39,899 bases of DNA from Prevotella micans DSM 21469 = JCM 16134 (lineage in GTDB: Bacteria > Bacteroidota > Bacteroidia > Bacteroidales > Bacteroidaceae). Made by a program: the position numbers and the translations under genes. Position 1 is the first letter of the stretch; the number at the start of each line of letters is the position of its first letter. Of this stretch, positions 27,020-35,410 are shown in pieces. The notes beneath the pieces were generated by a model, which had not been told where the DNA came from, did not search any database, and was given only the letters and a program-made list of their open reading frames with translations. The stretch is from assembly GCF_000614105.1 (NCBI RefSeq), contig NZ_BAKH01000024.1, positions 1 to 39,899 on the forward strand, written 5' to 3'.

Positions 27020-27579
27020 ATACCTTGCTATTTGCCCGATGCAAATAAGTCTGTCCATGAAGGACGAAAACGAATCACTCAAAAAAGAGCGCTTTATGTC
27101 TCGAAAGCTTCGGCTTACCGCTTGGGTGCAAAATTACTAAGCGTCATGTCTAACTCCATTACCTCATATGAAGCCATAACTATCCAAATTGACGCCACAA
27201 GTACGCACTAAAGGAAATCACACTGATTACAGCATCACCGAGCCATATATTTGCACTGTCGAATATGTCGGTGAGGGGGTGCGTCTTCGATAACATCACG
27301 TTTCGATGAACGATATAGGCGAGGGTATATACCAAAGAACATATCCTTGATTCTTTCACTCGAACGTGGGAATGTGCGAAAGCAGATACACTCGAACGAT
27401 TGTATTGATGGACGCTAATTAACATCTCCACAGAAAGGGTATGAACAAAAGGATGTAGCCCTGCTGGTACAAGCCAATTATTGGATATATCTCCGATAAC
27501 GGATGTATTCATCTCCATCGGTAAATATCTTGGCAACGTAATGAACAGTGAATTGTACGACAATAAAAATTAAGGAAGT
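27020..27579. other. Unassigned gap between mobA/oriT and DUF3408 gene
   Basis: In CTnDOT-type elements a ParA-like traA lies here; no ParA motif is visible in any frame. A short frame at 27147 (MSNSITSYEAITIQIDATSTH) and a minus-strand frame with a TTG start at 27563 are present but look non-coding. AAGGAAG at 27570-27576 is the ribosome site for the next gene. Confidence 0.4.
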
Positions 27580-28008
27580 ATGACAGAGAACCAAAACGGC
27601 AAGGTAGATCCCGTTGCCATCCGAGAACTTATTTCACAGGGTATTCCCATGAAAAGAAAAGAGAGTGAGATAGAACACTCTCAATCTGAAGAGCAGAGTG
27701 TCGAATCGGAACGTCCAAATGACGAGCCAATGTTAAAGGATTTTTCAAGACACCAAAGAAGAGAAAGGCGAAAGTCCGACAAGGGGGATTATGAGTCGCT
27801 TTTCATCTGTCGCAACACTTTGAAAAATCGCAAGACCATCTATATTGCTAAAGAGTTGCAAGACATATTGGCGGAGATAGTCATGTCTATGAGGAATAAA
27901 GATATGACCATCGGCATCTATGTGGAGAACATCATCCTGCATCATCTTGAAACCTACAAAGATGAAATCAACAGATTGGCAGAGATGAAGTTCAGGAAGC
28001 TGTTGTGA
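27580..28008 (+). CDS. DUF3408 protein (conjugative transposon TraB/TraC-like)
   Basis: 142 aa. A disordered acidic/basic N-terminus precedes the DUF3408 domain: 'ESLFICRNTLKNRKTIYIAKELQDILAEIV', 'DMTIGIYVENIILHHLETYKDEINRL'. This is a ribbon-helix-helix-like domain found in the early genes of CTnDOT-type tra regions. A good ribosome site (AAGGAAG) lies 3 nt before the ATG. Its usual neighbours (ParA, TraD, TraE) are gone, so it is a survivor of a deleted tra region. Confidence 0.8.
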   Translation: MTENQNGKVDPVAIRELISQGIPMKRKESEIEHSQSEEQSVESERPNDEPMLKDFSRHQRRERRKSDKGDYESLFICRNTLKNRKTIYIAKELQDILAEIVMSMRNKDMTIGIYVENIILHHLETYKDEINRLAEMKFRKLL

Positions 28009-28029
28009 GTCATTTAGTAGCGGCTTTTT

Positions 28030-28068
28030 GTTACTTTTGAGCCGTCTCAACTCACTGTCAAAAGTAAC
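28030..28068. terminator. Hairpin after DUF3408 gene
   Basis: GTTACTTTTGA (28030-28040) pairs perfectly with TCAAAAGTAAC (28058-28068) across a 17-nt loop. Probable terminator or processing structure. Confidence 0.55.
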
Positions 28069-28128
28069 GAGATGCTTTTTCTTTAGGATTTTTTGGTCAC
28101 TCAAAGTAAGTATAAGAAAGAAAAGGAA

Positions 28129-28150
28129 CGTTCGGCAAATTTGCCGAACG
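28129..28150. repeat. Perfect 22-bp palindrome
   Basis: CGTTCGGCAAA is followed directly by its complement TTTGCCGAACG, with no loop. A loopless palindrome fits a dimeric regulator operator or an IS-like end better than a terminator. It lies in a 590-bp stretch without a confident gene; a 66-codon minus-strand frame (MSDMREAGKKKKLKLKLP) runs across it with low confidence. Confidence 0.7.
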
Positions 28151-28294
28151 CTTTACTCTGTCTGTTCTTCTTGAACGGTTATCTATCCCGTTCTTATGTC
28201 GGGATAAATCATCTTGTCTGATTTTATGCGGATTCCAGAGGTGAGGGAGTTTGAGTTTCAACTTTTTCTTTTTCCCTGCTTCTCGCATATCCGA

Positions 28295-28490
28295 CATTTT
28301 TTTATGCGTCTTTCCGTCGGGTCGGTCGTTTTCGTTTCAGTGGCGTAAAAAGGTAGGGTTTAGGACAAACAAGGTTTTACGGCGAGAATACTACCTGCAA
28401 TGAAATGGAAGTGTGGAGATTGTCGTCTAAACGGCTTACCGCTCCGACCTTTTTTGTCCGTAGAAGCCCAGAACTACCTTTGCCGCTGAC
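28295..28490. promoter_or_regulatory. Conserved non-coding block R2 (similar to 11319-11530)
   Basis: It shares with R1 the T-run plus TATGCGTC, AAGGTTTT-CGGCG, GTGTGGAGATT and CTACCTTTGC blocks in the same order and spacing class. The plus-strand TACCTTTG at 28475-28482 with TTTG about 20 nt upstream looks like a Bacteroidetes promoter. A transcript from here would reach the hairpin at 28571-28588 (GCAGTC...GACTGC then ATTT) after ~100 nt, with no long ORF: a candidate small RNA. Confidence 0.5.
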
Positions 28491-28536
28491 AACGAACAAC
28501 CGATCCCGACATGATACACGAGCATAAGTGGAGTAT

Positions 28537-28889
28537 GTGCAGGGAGAGAAGCAGGGCGAAAACAAAAAACGCAGTCTCAGGGGACTGCATTTATCATAGA
28601 AACGGAATTATTGCTGTCCGGTAAAACTTTTTGGGGGCTATCTGTGTTAGTTAAAATAGACTTAAACTTATTATTTCTTAGAATTATCGGTTATTATAGG
28701 TCTTTTCTTGTCAAAATAAGTGCATTTTATAATGCTTACAGTTTGAAATTGAAAACCAAGCCCCTGGATGAGTAAAACGGCTGCAATACCGATGGATAAA
28801 GAGATACAGAGCTTTCAGTTTATTTTTACCGGACAGCAATAAAACGGAATACACAGAAAACAAAAAGCCGCCCAACGGACGGTTCATAC
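28537..28889. repeat. Left ~110-bp direct repeat, split by a MITE
   Basis: 28537-28608 plus 28842-28889 match 34055-34165 at roughly 85% identity by eye: GGGAGAGAA, ACGAAAACAAAAAACGCAGTC-type hairpin, GAATACACAGAAAACAAAAA and the AACGGACGG hairpin. The two copies flank the defence-type operon and its regulator. Confidence 0.8.
28609..28841. mobile_element. 233-bp MITE with 18-bp TIRs and 9-bp target duplication
   Basis: Perfect terminal inverted repeats: TATTGCTGTCCGGTAAAA at 28609-28626 and its complement at 28824-28841. Target duplication AAACGGAAT at 28600-28608 and 28842-28850. The equivalent site in the intact repeat copy at 34055-34165 has no insert, confirming the event. There is no coding sequence inside, so it must be mobilised by a transposase elsewhere in the genome. 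Confidence 0.92.
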
Positions 28890-29028
28890 GATCAAATTGA
28901 ATATATTATGAGATGTTTGTGAAAAAGAAGAAATGTACAAAAAAGGTTATATATTTGCCTAGCATTCAGGGGCAATAGTCTTATCGTCATACCTTAGATG
29001 TGTTCGAAACCTTTGGATACTATGATAC

Positions 29029-30058
29029 TTATCCATAGTATAGTTTAATAAAATTCTTTTTCTTCTCATCATCATATCCTTGTTCAATAAAGGCAGACGC
29101 ATCTAACACCTTAAGTTCAAAATCTGTCCCTATCTTTATAATGTTTGCCTTTGTTTATAGCTTTTCTTTTCGTCGCATTTTGTGTGCATTTAAATATTTC
29201 TGGTATTTTTCCTGTTCTATCTTCATATTCCTTTCGACACTCTGGTAATAAGGATGCTACTTCGTCATCTATTGCTAATGATGAAATCAATTCATTTGTA
29301 TTAATTTCGGCACCATCATCTTGCAACATTTGTGTAATTCTTCGAGACACCTTCGCTAATTTCAAGGATTTTTCAGGATGTTCTTTACTTACCTTTTGCA
29401 CTATAAAAGAGCAAAAGTTCGCTATGTTTTCTGTATATTGAAAATCGGTGATAATATCCTTAACATATAGGAAGTTATTCGACCAATATCTACCATCTTG
29501 ACGAATAGTTGATGTTTCCACGATTGAAATCAAGTACCCTTCCTCTGATTTTGTATTAAAAATTAAGCAACCTTTATCCAAGTGTTTTGTACTCAAGCCT
29601 AACTGCGGTTTGATGGAATATTCTCCATTTTCATAGGATACGGTTAAAAAGCTATCTTTAGCTTCTGTTTTGAGAAGCATAAGTGCATCAACTGTTTCAT
29701 TGTTAAGTATGCAACCATCAATGTAAATTACATAAAACTCACCATTAGCAATATTAGGGTGTATGCTTTGATCATAAAGGTGTCTAGCAAGATTGTTAGA
29801 TTGTTTAACTATATCATCTTTGTCATCAAAAATCTTGTGTACAAATCTATATGACGGATTCATGTCTAAAGACTCTATAGAATCAAACTGACAGAAAATA
29901 TCAAACTTGAATGTGTTTTTTACTAATGTTGAAATAAATTCAGAAGCAAACGACATATCATCTGCTTTAGAAGAAAATGCTACACCTTCTTCCTTTAACT
30001 TATTGCCTACTTTTTGTACTGTGGCTATTGTAGGGACTCCTAATTTTAAGTTTACCAT
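29029..30058 (-). CDS. NdpA/YejK-type nucleoid-associated protein, 3' frameshift
   Basis: Matches the 37-kDa nucleoid-associated (NdpA, PF04245) family: 'ARHLYDQSIHPNIANGEFYVIYIDGCI', 'LMLLKTEAKDSFLTVS', 'LDKGCLIFNTKSEEGYLISIVE' and 'QDGRYWSNNFL'. In the single frame it stops at 29117 (313 aa). One frame over, NIIKIGTDFELKVLDASAFI and the end NFIKLYYG form the family's conserved C-terminus, closing at 29029. The span 1030 nt implies one inserted base (near 29140-29148), real or a sequencing error. The start overlaps the ATPase stop (TAATG), so it is translationally coupled as the fourth gene of the operon. It probably binds DNA. Confidence 0.78.
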
Positions 30059-31923
30059 TATTCGTAGATATATTTAGGAATTAAGCCTCCTTGATCAATT
30101 TTAGAGAACTTTGCTGTAGTATGGAAATACTCTAAATCCTTCCAATATGATTCATCCGCATGCTCAATTAATATCATCTGAAAACTCCTGTTTTGGTTTC
30201 CAATAATCTCTTCCATAAATTCATTGAGCAGACGGAAAGCCTTTATAAGTTGTTTCTTATCGTCATTATCAAGCGTACCCTTATCTGCATAATATGGCAT
30301 ACTTGGCTGATCAATAAATAGAAATGAGCCAACATGTTTGGACCGATGAAACATTATAGACTCATGTAGCCCCAAAAAGAAACACAAATGCAAGAACATA
30401 TAGTTTGATTTACTTCCAATATTTCGAACAGGATAATCTTCTCCATTTTTTAGCAAAGAGATTCTTCTTTCATCATCATCATAACGCATTGTAGAATCTG
30501 GATAAGAATCTACTATGCCATTGCTTGAGTGAAAATATTTATTTATATAACCATTCAATTCCTCTTTTACATCATGGGGCAATAAAGACATATTCTTCAG
30601 CTCTATCTTCAAAGACTCAATTAAAGAAATCATATTTTGCTCTGTACTTACCTGATAAGTATCCTCTTTTGGTCTTTTCAAATTTTCTAATCGGTATTTA
30701 AGACCTATTGCCCGTTCTAGCCATTTGGGATTTGCTATGGTTTCACGAAGAATCGTTAATTCTTTCAATTTGCTCTCACATACCTTAAGCTTATCTTTTA
30801 ATTCTTCGTACCTTAAAGCAAAATCATGAGGTAATTTGGGCTTCTCCTTTCTGGACTCCTTGATTTGTACTAGTTGCTTCTCTAACAAATTAAGAAGTTC
30901 GAAAGTTTCAGGAGATGTTATGACTTCATCTATGTGCTCCTTTATAAAAGTAATAGGACGCAAACTATCTTGAATCTTTTTTCCTGAGGACTTTTGCTTC
31001 TGCATTTCAGCTAGTAAAGAATTATAGATACTTAATTTATTATTTAATTCATACCTCTCTTTTTTAAGCAATTCCAATTTCTTTGTATCCTCATCATTTT
31101 TTATCAGCTTATTATAGGCAGCTAAAGTTTCTTTGATATAATGTAGCATTTCATGTGCATTCTCACGAACAAAAAAATTATCTGCAGGAATAAGGTTGAG
31201 ACTTACAGCGTCATCATAAATAGAAGTGAGACTAGCTTTATATTTTGTCGCATTTTCTTGAGCTATTTGATGTTTTTTCTGATATTGCTCTAAATCCTTT
31301 ATAGCTTTTTCAATTTTTGCTGTTATCGCCTTTGCATCATGATATTGAATACCATTAACAAGTTCTAATGCATAATCAAGGAAAGCATCATAACTACGAT
31401 TAATAAAAAATGCCGTATCAAAATAAGTGTTTGCTGATGAAATAATATCCTCTGTTAGATAATTAAATGGCAAAAAATGCCTGAAGGTCATATTGCACTT
31501 CCGATTACCAACTTTAGTTTCATGCTGAGGAACATAAAACATCCTTGTCAGAATTGTTCTCATCTCACCCACAGAGTGAGTCTGTATGTATGGCATAGGA
31601 TATTCCTCTTGCTCCTTCCAATACACATCTTGCGTACCTTGTCCTGAATGAGGTGCCTTCCTCATTAGGATGTAGCTTCTTTCTTCAAGAAATATATTCA
31701 TTCCATAGAATTCAACATTTTCATTAATAATATTCTCAACTATAGTGGGATTATCTGATAACAGGAGGTAATCAATAATATCAAGTATAGAAGACTTACC
31801 TGTGGAAGAGTCTCCTGTAATAACATTAATTTTATTTGGTTCGAACGAGTAGGTTATCGATCTTTCTGTATTTTCTTTAAACCCCTTGAACCACAACTTT
31901 ATGCTAGCAATATATAGATTCAT
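30058..31923 (-). CDS. ABC-3C SMC-like ATPase (DUF3732)
   Basis: 621 aa. Walker A is GDSSTGKSS (G37-S45). A long coiled coil spans about residues 190-440 (KIEKAIKDLEQYQKKHQ; LELLKKERYELNNKLSIYNS). The second ATPase half has a signature-like GSKSNYMFLHLCFF near 505, Walker B FLFIDQPS (D538) and the H-switch ILIEHAD (H588). Gln follows the Walker B Asp where most ABC ATPases have Glu; 'DQPS' is what DUF3732 proteins show. This is the ATPase of predicted ABC three-component conflict systems, thought to sense aberrant nucleic acid and control the effector. It overlaps the middle gene by 4 nt and ndpA by 1 nt. Confidence 0.85.
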   Translation of the reverse strand: MNLYIASIKLWFKGFKENTERSITYSFEPNKINVITGDSSTGKSSILDIIDYLLLSDNPTIVENIINENVEFYGMNIFLEERSYILMRKAPHSGQGTQDVYWKEQEEYPMPYIQTHSVGEMRTILTRMFYVPQHETKVGNRKCNMTFRHFLPFNYLTEDIISSANTYFDTAFFINRSYDAFLDYALELVNGIQYHDAKAITAKIEKAIKDLEQYQKKHQIAQENATKYKASLTSIYDDAVSLNLIPADNFFVRENAHEMLHYIKETLAAYNKLIKNDEDTKKLELLKKERYELNNKLSIYNSLLAEMQKQKSSGKKIQDSLRPITFIKEHIDEVITSPETFELLNLLEKQLVQIKESRKEKPKLPHDFALRYEELKDKLKVCESKLKELTILRETIANPKWLERAIGLKYRLENLKRPKEDTYQVSTEQNMISLIESLKIELKNMSLLPHDVKEELNGYINKYFHSSNGIVDSYPDSTMRYDDDERRISLLKNGEDYPVRNIGSKSNYMFLHLCFFLGLHESIMFHRSKHVGSFLFIDQPSMPYYADKGTLDNDDKKQLIKAFRLLNEFMEEIIGNQNRSFQMILIEHADESYWKDLEYFHTTAKFSKIDQGGLIPKYIYE

Positions 31924-32348
31924 AATTGTACATTCAATTTGTTATAAATTTCTTTGGAAGATAAGTTACTACACATATCCAATAAAACATGAGCATCTTT
32001 AATAATTCTGTCTAATCGCTTAGAACGTAAATTCTCATCAGGAAAAGAATAATCAATTAATTGCACAACATCGTCTGAGATATCAATAACCTTACTTTGC
32101 TTGAGAATTACCATAGCATTTATGAAATATGGTCCAAAAGAAGCTAATTTACGAGAAATTAATCCTTGGTTACTAATCAAATCAGAAAGGTCTTCAAAAT
32201 TCTGGGACTTACGAATAATCGCCCCCAACTGATTATCTATTAGCAAAGTAACCATGATATAAGATATTGGCATATCCATATTCCTTCTTCTGAGAAGATG
32301 AACAATACATGCCATAATTATTGCTTCATTATTGTAAACTCTGTTCAT
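31920..32348 (-). CDS. ABC-3C middle component
   Basis: 142 aa, all-helical: MNRVYNNEAIIMACIVHLLR, 'ISYIMVTLLIDNQLGAIIRK', 'GLISRKLASFGPYFINAMVILKQSKVIDI'. The size, helix pattern and position between the effector and the DUF3732 ATPase match the 'middle component' (MC) proteins of ABC-3C systems, which probably bridge ATPase and effector. It overlaps the upstream gene by 1 nt and the ATPase gene by 4 nt. Sequence alone gives little; the call depends on context. Confidence 0.75.
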   Translation of the reverse strand: MNRVYNNEAIIMACIVHLLRRRNMDMPISYIMVTLLIDNQLGAIIRKSQNFEDLSDLISNQGLISRKLASFGPYFINAMVILKQSKVIDISDDVVQLIDYSFPDENLRSKRLDRIIKDAHVLLDMCSNLSSKEIYNKLNVQL

Positions 32349-33613
32349 TACTTCTTGAATTTATTTTTCCAATCACGATGCCAACCTATCAATGGTAAAT
32401 CTGGAATTATTTCTGTTGCAGAATTGGAATAATAATAAATACACCCTTCACTTAAAAAATTTCCTAAGGGTGTATCTGCCAATAAAAATTCACACTGTCT
32501 CATTGAATCGACAGTATTGCATCCAGCCTCGCACAATTCATTACATGTTGCTTCTGATTTTATTCGACGATGGTTAGAATAGTAATAAGTACGCCATTTT
32601 GCATATACATCTTCTGTTAACCTTTTTACATCTTCATGTATTATATCATTATTATTCCAATGTTCTTGAAGATTATTGTTAAAAAATAACCAGTTTTTTG
32701 TCAGATCAGCTATTCTGTCTAAATCATCATCTTTTGTGTCGTCAATAGAAATCAGCTGCTTTATAAATAGAAAATCACGAAAGTCTCCACTTAAACTATC
32801 AAGACTATAGTCGAACCTAAAATTAAGCTTCTTACGACCAATATCAAGTATGGCATGATATCTATCTCTGAAAACTGAGCCATTATATATTACAGGCTTT
32901 CCACTTTCGATATTTTCGATAGAATCATCTCTTAATTTTGTCATAAGTGGTCCATATACCTCATTTATATGTTCAGGAATTATGCCAAAACGAAAACTTA
33001 TCGTATTTTTGATCTTTTCTTTTAATATATCAGCTGTTCTTGATATTGTAATTCGCTTGCAAAATTCTCCCCAATAAGGCTTATCAAGTAGTTCTGTTAT
33101 TATGTTTGAAACATCTAGGCCTTTCTTTTTAGAGGTATTAGGTGTTACTATTCCATTTTTCAATCTTTCACTTTCTTTGATAGCGTCAATAGCTGATTTT
33201 AGTTTATCATCAGAAAGGGTCTCCTTGTAAGCTTCAATTGCCTTTACAAATGCATTTTCAGAGATCTCTTTATTAGTTATCAATTGGAACGTTGAATTTT
33301 CTAAAATATCTGGTTGTTCTTCAATAAACTTCATCCAAATGGAAATAGTTTTCCACAAATCAGTATCTCGATTGCTTAAATTAATCGTTTTTCCTTTTGA
33401 ACTTTTACGAACACTATGTTTTATTTGATATAGGGTTATACCCTCCTCCGTTTGTGTATCAATATCATCAAGCAACTCAAAGCTAACAGTTGCAGCATCA
33501 TCGTTTTCTTTTAATAGCATTAACACAAAGTAATTCCACTGATATTCAAAGGCTGCAAAAATATCAGCAGCCGAACGTTTGCTTTGCTCTTTAGATGGTG
33601 TTATTACGCTCAT
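32348..33613 (-). CDS. ABC-3C effector: PD-(D/E)XK-like nuclease with C-terminal domain
   Basis: 421 aa. 'SAADIFAAFEYQWNYFVLMLL' followed by E46-L-L-D-D50, then Q63-I-K65 in LYQIKHS is the pattern of Cap4-type dsDNA endonucleases (E, D, QxK). The region 150-300 is helical. The C-terminal part (CNTVDSMRQCEFLLADTPLGNFLSEGCIYYYSN, WHRDWKNKFKK) resembles the ABC-3C C-terminal domain that contacts the middle component. Likely role: DNA degradation after ATPase activation, as abortive or direct anti-phage defence. It is the first structural gene, 38 nt after the XRE regulator. Confidence 0.78.
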   Translation of the reverse strand: MSVITPSKEQSKRSAADIFAAFEYQWNYFVLMLLKENDDAATVSFELLDDIDTQTEEGITLYQIKHSVRKSSKGKTINLSNRDTDLWKTISIWMKFIEEQPDILENSTFQLITNKEISENAFVKAIEAYKETLSDDKLKSAIDAIKESERLKNGIVTPNTSKKKGLDVSNIITELLDKPYWGEFCKRITISRTADILKEKIKNTISFRFGIIPEHINEVYGPLMTKLRDDSIENIESGKPVIYNGSVFRDRYHAILDIGRKKLNFRFDYSLDSLSGDFRDFLFIKQLISIDDTKDDDLDRIADLTKNWLFFNNNLQEHWNNNDIIHEDVKRLTEDVYAKWRTYYYSNHRRIKSEATCNELCEAGCNTVDSMRQCEFLLADTPLGNFLSEGCIYYYSNSATEIIPDLPLIGWHRDWKNKFKK

Positions 33614-33651
33614 ATGAATTCAATTACAATAATATCATCTACTATCAGTTT

Positions 33652-33864
33652 TTAATCTTTGTTGCCACCGTTAATAAGTTGGCGAGGGTTTACGTTCAAA
33701 AGTTCTGCAATTCTAACAAGCATATCAAGCGAGGGTTGCATCTTGTTGGAGCACCATCGCGAAACGGTTGCTTCATTTTTACCAACTTGTTCCGCTAGCC
33801 ATTTTCCTGTTTTACCATTCTCAGCTAACACAACTTTTATCCTGTTGATTTTTTGAAATTCCAT
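33652..33864 (-). CDS. XRE-family HTH regulator of the ABC-3C operon
   Basis: 70 aa from the ATG at 33864 (MEFQKINRIKVVLAENGKTG). 'KWLAEQVGKNEATVSRWCSNKMQPSLDMLVRIAELL' is a Cro/C1-type helix-turn-helix; proteins starting MEFQKINRIK often precede restriction or defence genes in Bacteroidetes. It is likely an autorepressor or controller of the operon, comparable to restriction C proteins. A TAnnTTTG box lies 45 nt upstream. Intact. Confidence 0.85.
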   Translation of the reverse strand: MEFQKINRIKVVLAENGKTGKWLAEQVGKNEATVSRWCSNKMQPSLDMLVRIAELLNVNPRQLINGGNKD

Positions 33865-33908
33865 ACGTTTTAATTTGTCTTTCAATTACAATAACTTGAC
33901 TTATTTTG

Positions 33909-33916
33909 CAAAGTTA
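33909..33916 (-). promoter_or_regulatory. -7 box (TAACTTTG, minus) for XRE/ABC-3C operon
   Basis: Minus-strand TAACTTTG fits TAnnTTTG exactly and lies 45 nt before the XRE start. This is the only good promoter seen for the five-gene run down to 29029. Confidence 0.6.
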
Positions 33917-34054
33917 GTGATAATATATGGAAATACCGCATTGATTCCCAGAAAAATACAGTATAGCATTTATTGTCCCAATGATTTCGCTCGCCCGGCT
34001 CCGAAACGACCTCTTCTGAAGCAAACAGCACCTAATTTCTATCTAAGGAAGGAT

Positions 34055-34165
34055 GTGTAGGGAGAGAAACAGAACGAAAACAAAAAACGCAGTCTTCGGA
34101 GACTGCATTTCATCTAAAGAACAGAATACACAGAAAACAAAAAGCCACCAAACGGACGGCTTTAC
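34055..34165. repeat. Right ~110-bp direct repeat (intact copy)
   Basis: Matches 28537-28608 plus 28842-28889. It contains the hairpin GCAGTCT-tcgg-AGACTGC (34089-34106) and the second hairpin AAAGCC...GGACGGCTTT (34141-34163). It marks the upstream edge of the XRE/ABC-3C module. Confidence 0.8.
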
Positions 34166-34208
34166 AAAAAATTCGTGAGAGAAAATTCTTTTTTCTCATG
34201 ATATCCCT

Positions 34209-35393
34209 TTATCTTTGCAATAAATAAAGTGGTTCTTTGAAATGGCAAAATAAGGTGGAGTATAGAAGCTCGCTGGTTTCCTTATCGTTACCTACCTTCA
34301 TTAATAAACAAGTTAATCTATTGGTTATTTGACGTTTATAAAACCCTCTATGGCGAGCCATATGGAAAGTAAGATTTTTGCCAATACCGCAAATGTCAGC
34401 TATTTCCTTTAGATAAGCATTCATTTTTTGATTACTTAATACAGGAAACAGTTTACCATCACGATAAGTCTTATGGCTATATTTAGCTATAATCTGCTTT
34501 GGAATATCAAGAAGCAAAATGTTAGATTCTACATTCGTTTTCTGTCTCTTCGTCATAATCCACTGTTTATCGTCCATATTAACTAAATGTTCCGGCGTGA
34601 GATTGGCAACATCTATGTATGATAGCCCTGTGAAACATGAGAAAATGAATATATCACGGACAAGAGATAAACGAGGTATCGTAAGTTTTTTATTCACAAT
34701 TTTGAGAATTTCTTCATCAGCGAGAAATCCTCTGTCGACAAGCTCCAAGTGAAAATGGTAATTAGCAAACGGATCATGGTGCAGCACACCCAATTTCCGA
34801 CCTAAAATGGTTATTGTCTTAAAAATCTTCATTGTCTTTGTTGCTGTGTTACGACATTGCCCGGCAACTGTTTGAAGATAAAGGTCAAAATCATAGATGA
34901 CAGTATAAGTTAATTCACACAACTTTATATCTGTCCGACCATATTTCTGCTTCAGGAACTCTGCAAAGTGACGCTTGCATAATTCATACTTTCGCAAAGT
35001 AGTAGCAGATACAGAAACTCCTACTTGCTTTCGGAAGTCTTCATTATGCTTCTCGAAAAGAGCCATAAACGTATCTATGTCTCCTTTCTTTCCTAAAAAC
35101 TCTTCTTTGATTCGTTCCAAACACAAATCATCTGAAAACTCCAAACGGCGGAAGATATTAAGCAACCCATTACTGATATTATCGAGTTGCAAATTCGTCC
35201 TCAGGACTTCAGTTGTTCGACCTTTGAGACGTTCTTTGTCAATATCCCAAAGAGACTTCAAAACAGAGATTCCCGTTGAGCCGATCGAGAGACGCTCATT
35301 GTTGAGATAGATTCTCAACATCACAGGATTCTTCCCTTCTTTGTTCACGTAATTACTTCTAAGATAGAAGGTTGACTTAAAAATTGACTTCAT
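34209..35393 (-). pseudogene. Split tyrosine integrase, N-terminal and first catalytic part
   Basis: MKSIFKSTFYLRSNYVNKEG opens a typical Bacteroidetes integrase: core-binding domain, box I FSCFTGLSYIDVANL, and 'NLTFHMARH' at 34350. There the frame runs into foreign sequence (RGFYKRQITNRL... to 34209), losing the GH and Tyr motifs. Those motifs lie at 12651-12860, which resumes at HMARH-TFATMSLSKG on the same strand. The two pieces add up to about 410 aa, the family's usual length. The chimeric protein lacks the nucleophile and cannot recombine DNA. TGTAGCCA repeats lie upstream. Confidence 0.88.
34349..34368. repeat. Right copy of the insertion-site repeat (att-like)
   Basis: TATGGCGAGCCAT (34349-34361), one mismatch, TGGAAA; same as 12830-12849. 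It encodes FHMARH of the integrase on the minus strand and marks the right end of the inserted element. Confidence 0.7.
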
Positions 35394-35410
35394 AAATACT
35401 TGTTTTTAAT

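Larger units (their letters stand above)
12843..34349. mobile_element. ~21.5-kb element inserted in the resident integrase gene
   Basis: The boundaries are inferred from the two parts of one integrase gene and the shared 13-bp (19 of 20 bp) sequence at each break. Tandem tyrosine recombinases lie 270 bp inside the left end, the usual position next to an attachment site. Contents: two integrases, a RhuM-like ORF, an IS256-family IS, an ABC/TonB/DUF4374/AraC locus, rteC, mobA, oriT and DUF3408 remnants, a MITE, and an ABC-3C-type operon. No relaxase or mating channel genes remain, so it is probably not self-transmissible now. A recombination between two different integrase genes is the alternative. 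Confidence 0.6.

Noticed and set aside
27180..27563. Minus-strand 127-codon frame near oriT
   Set aside because: Starts only at TTG, no ribosome site, no recognised family; left as unassigned gap.
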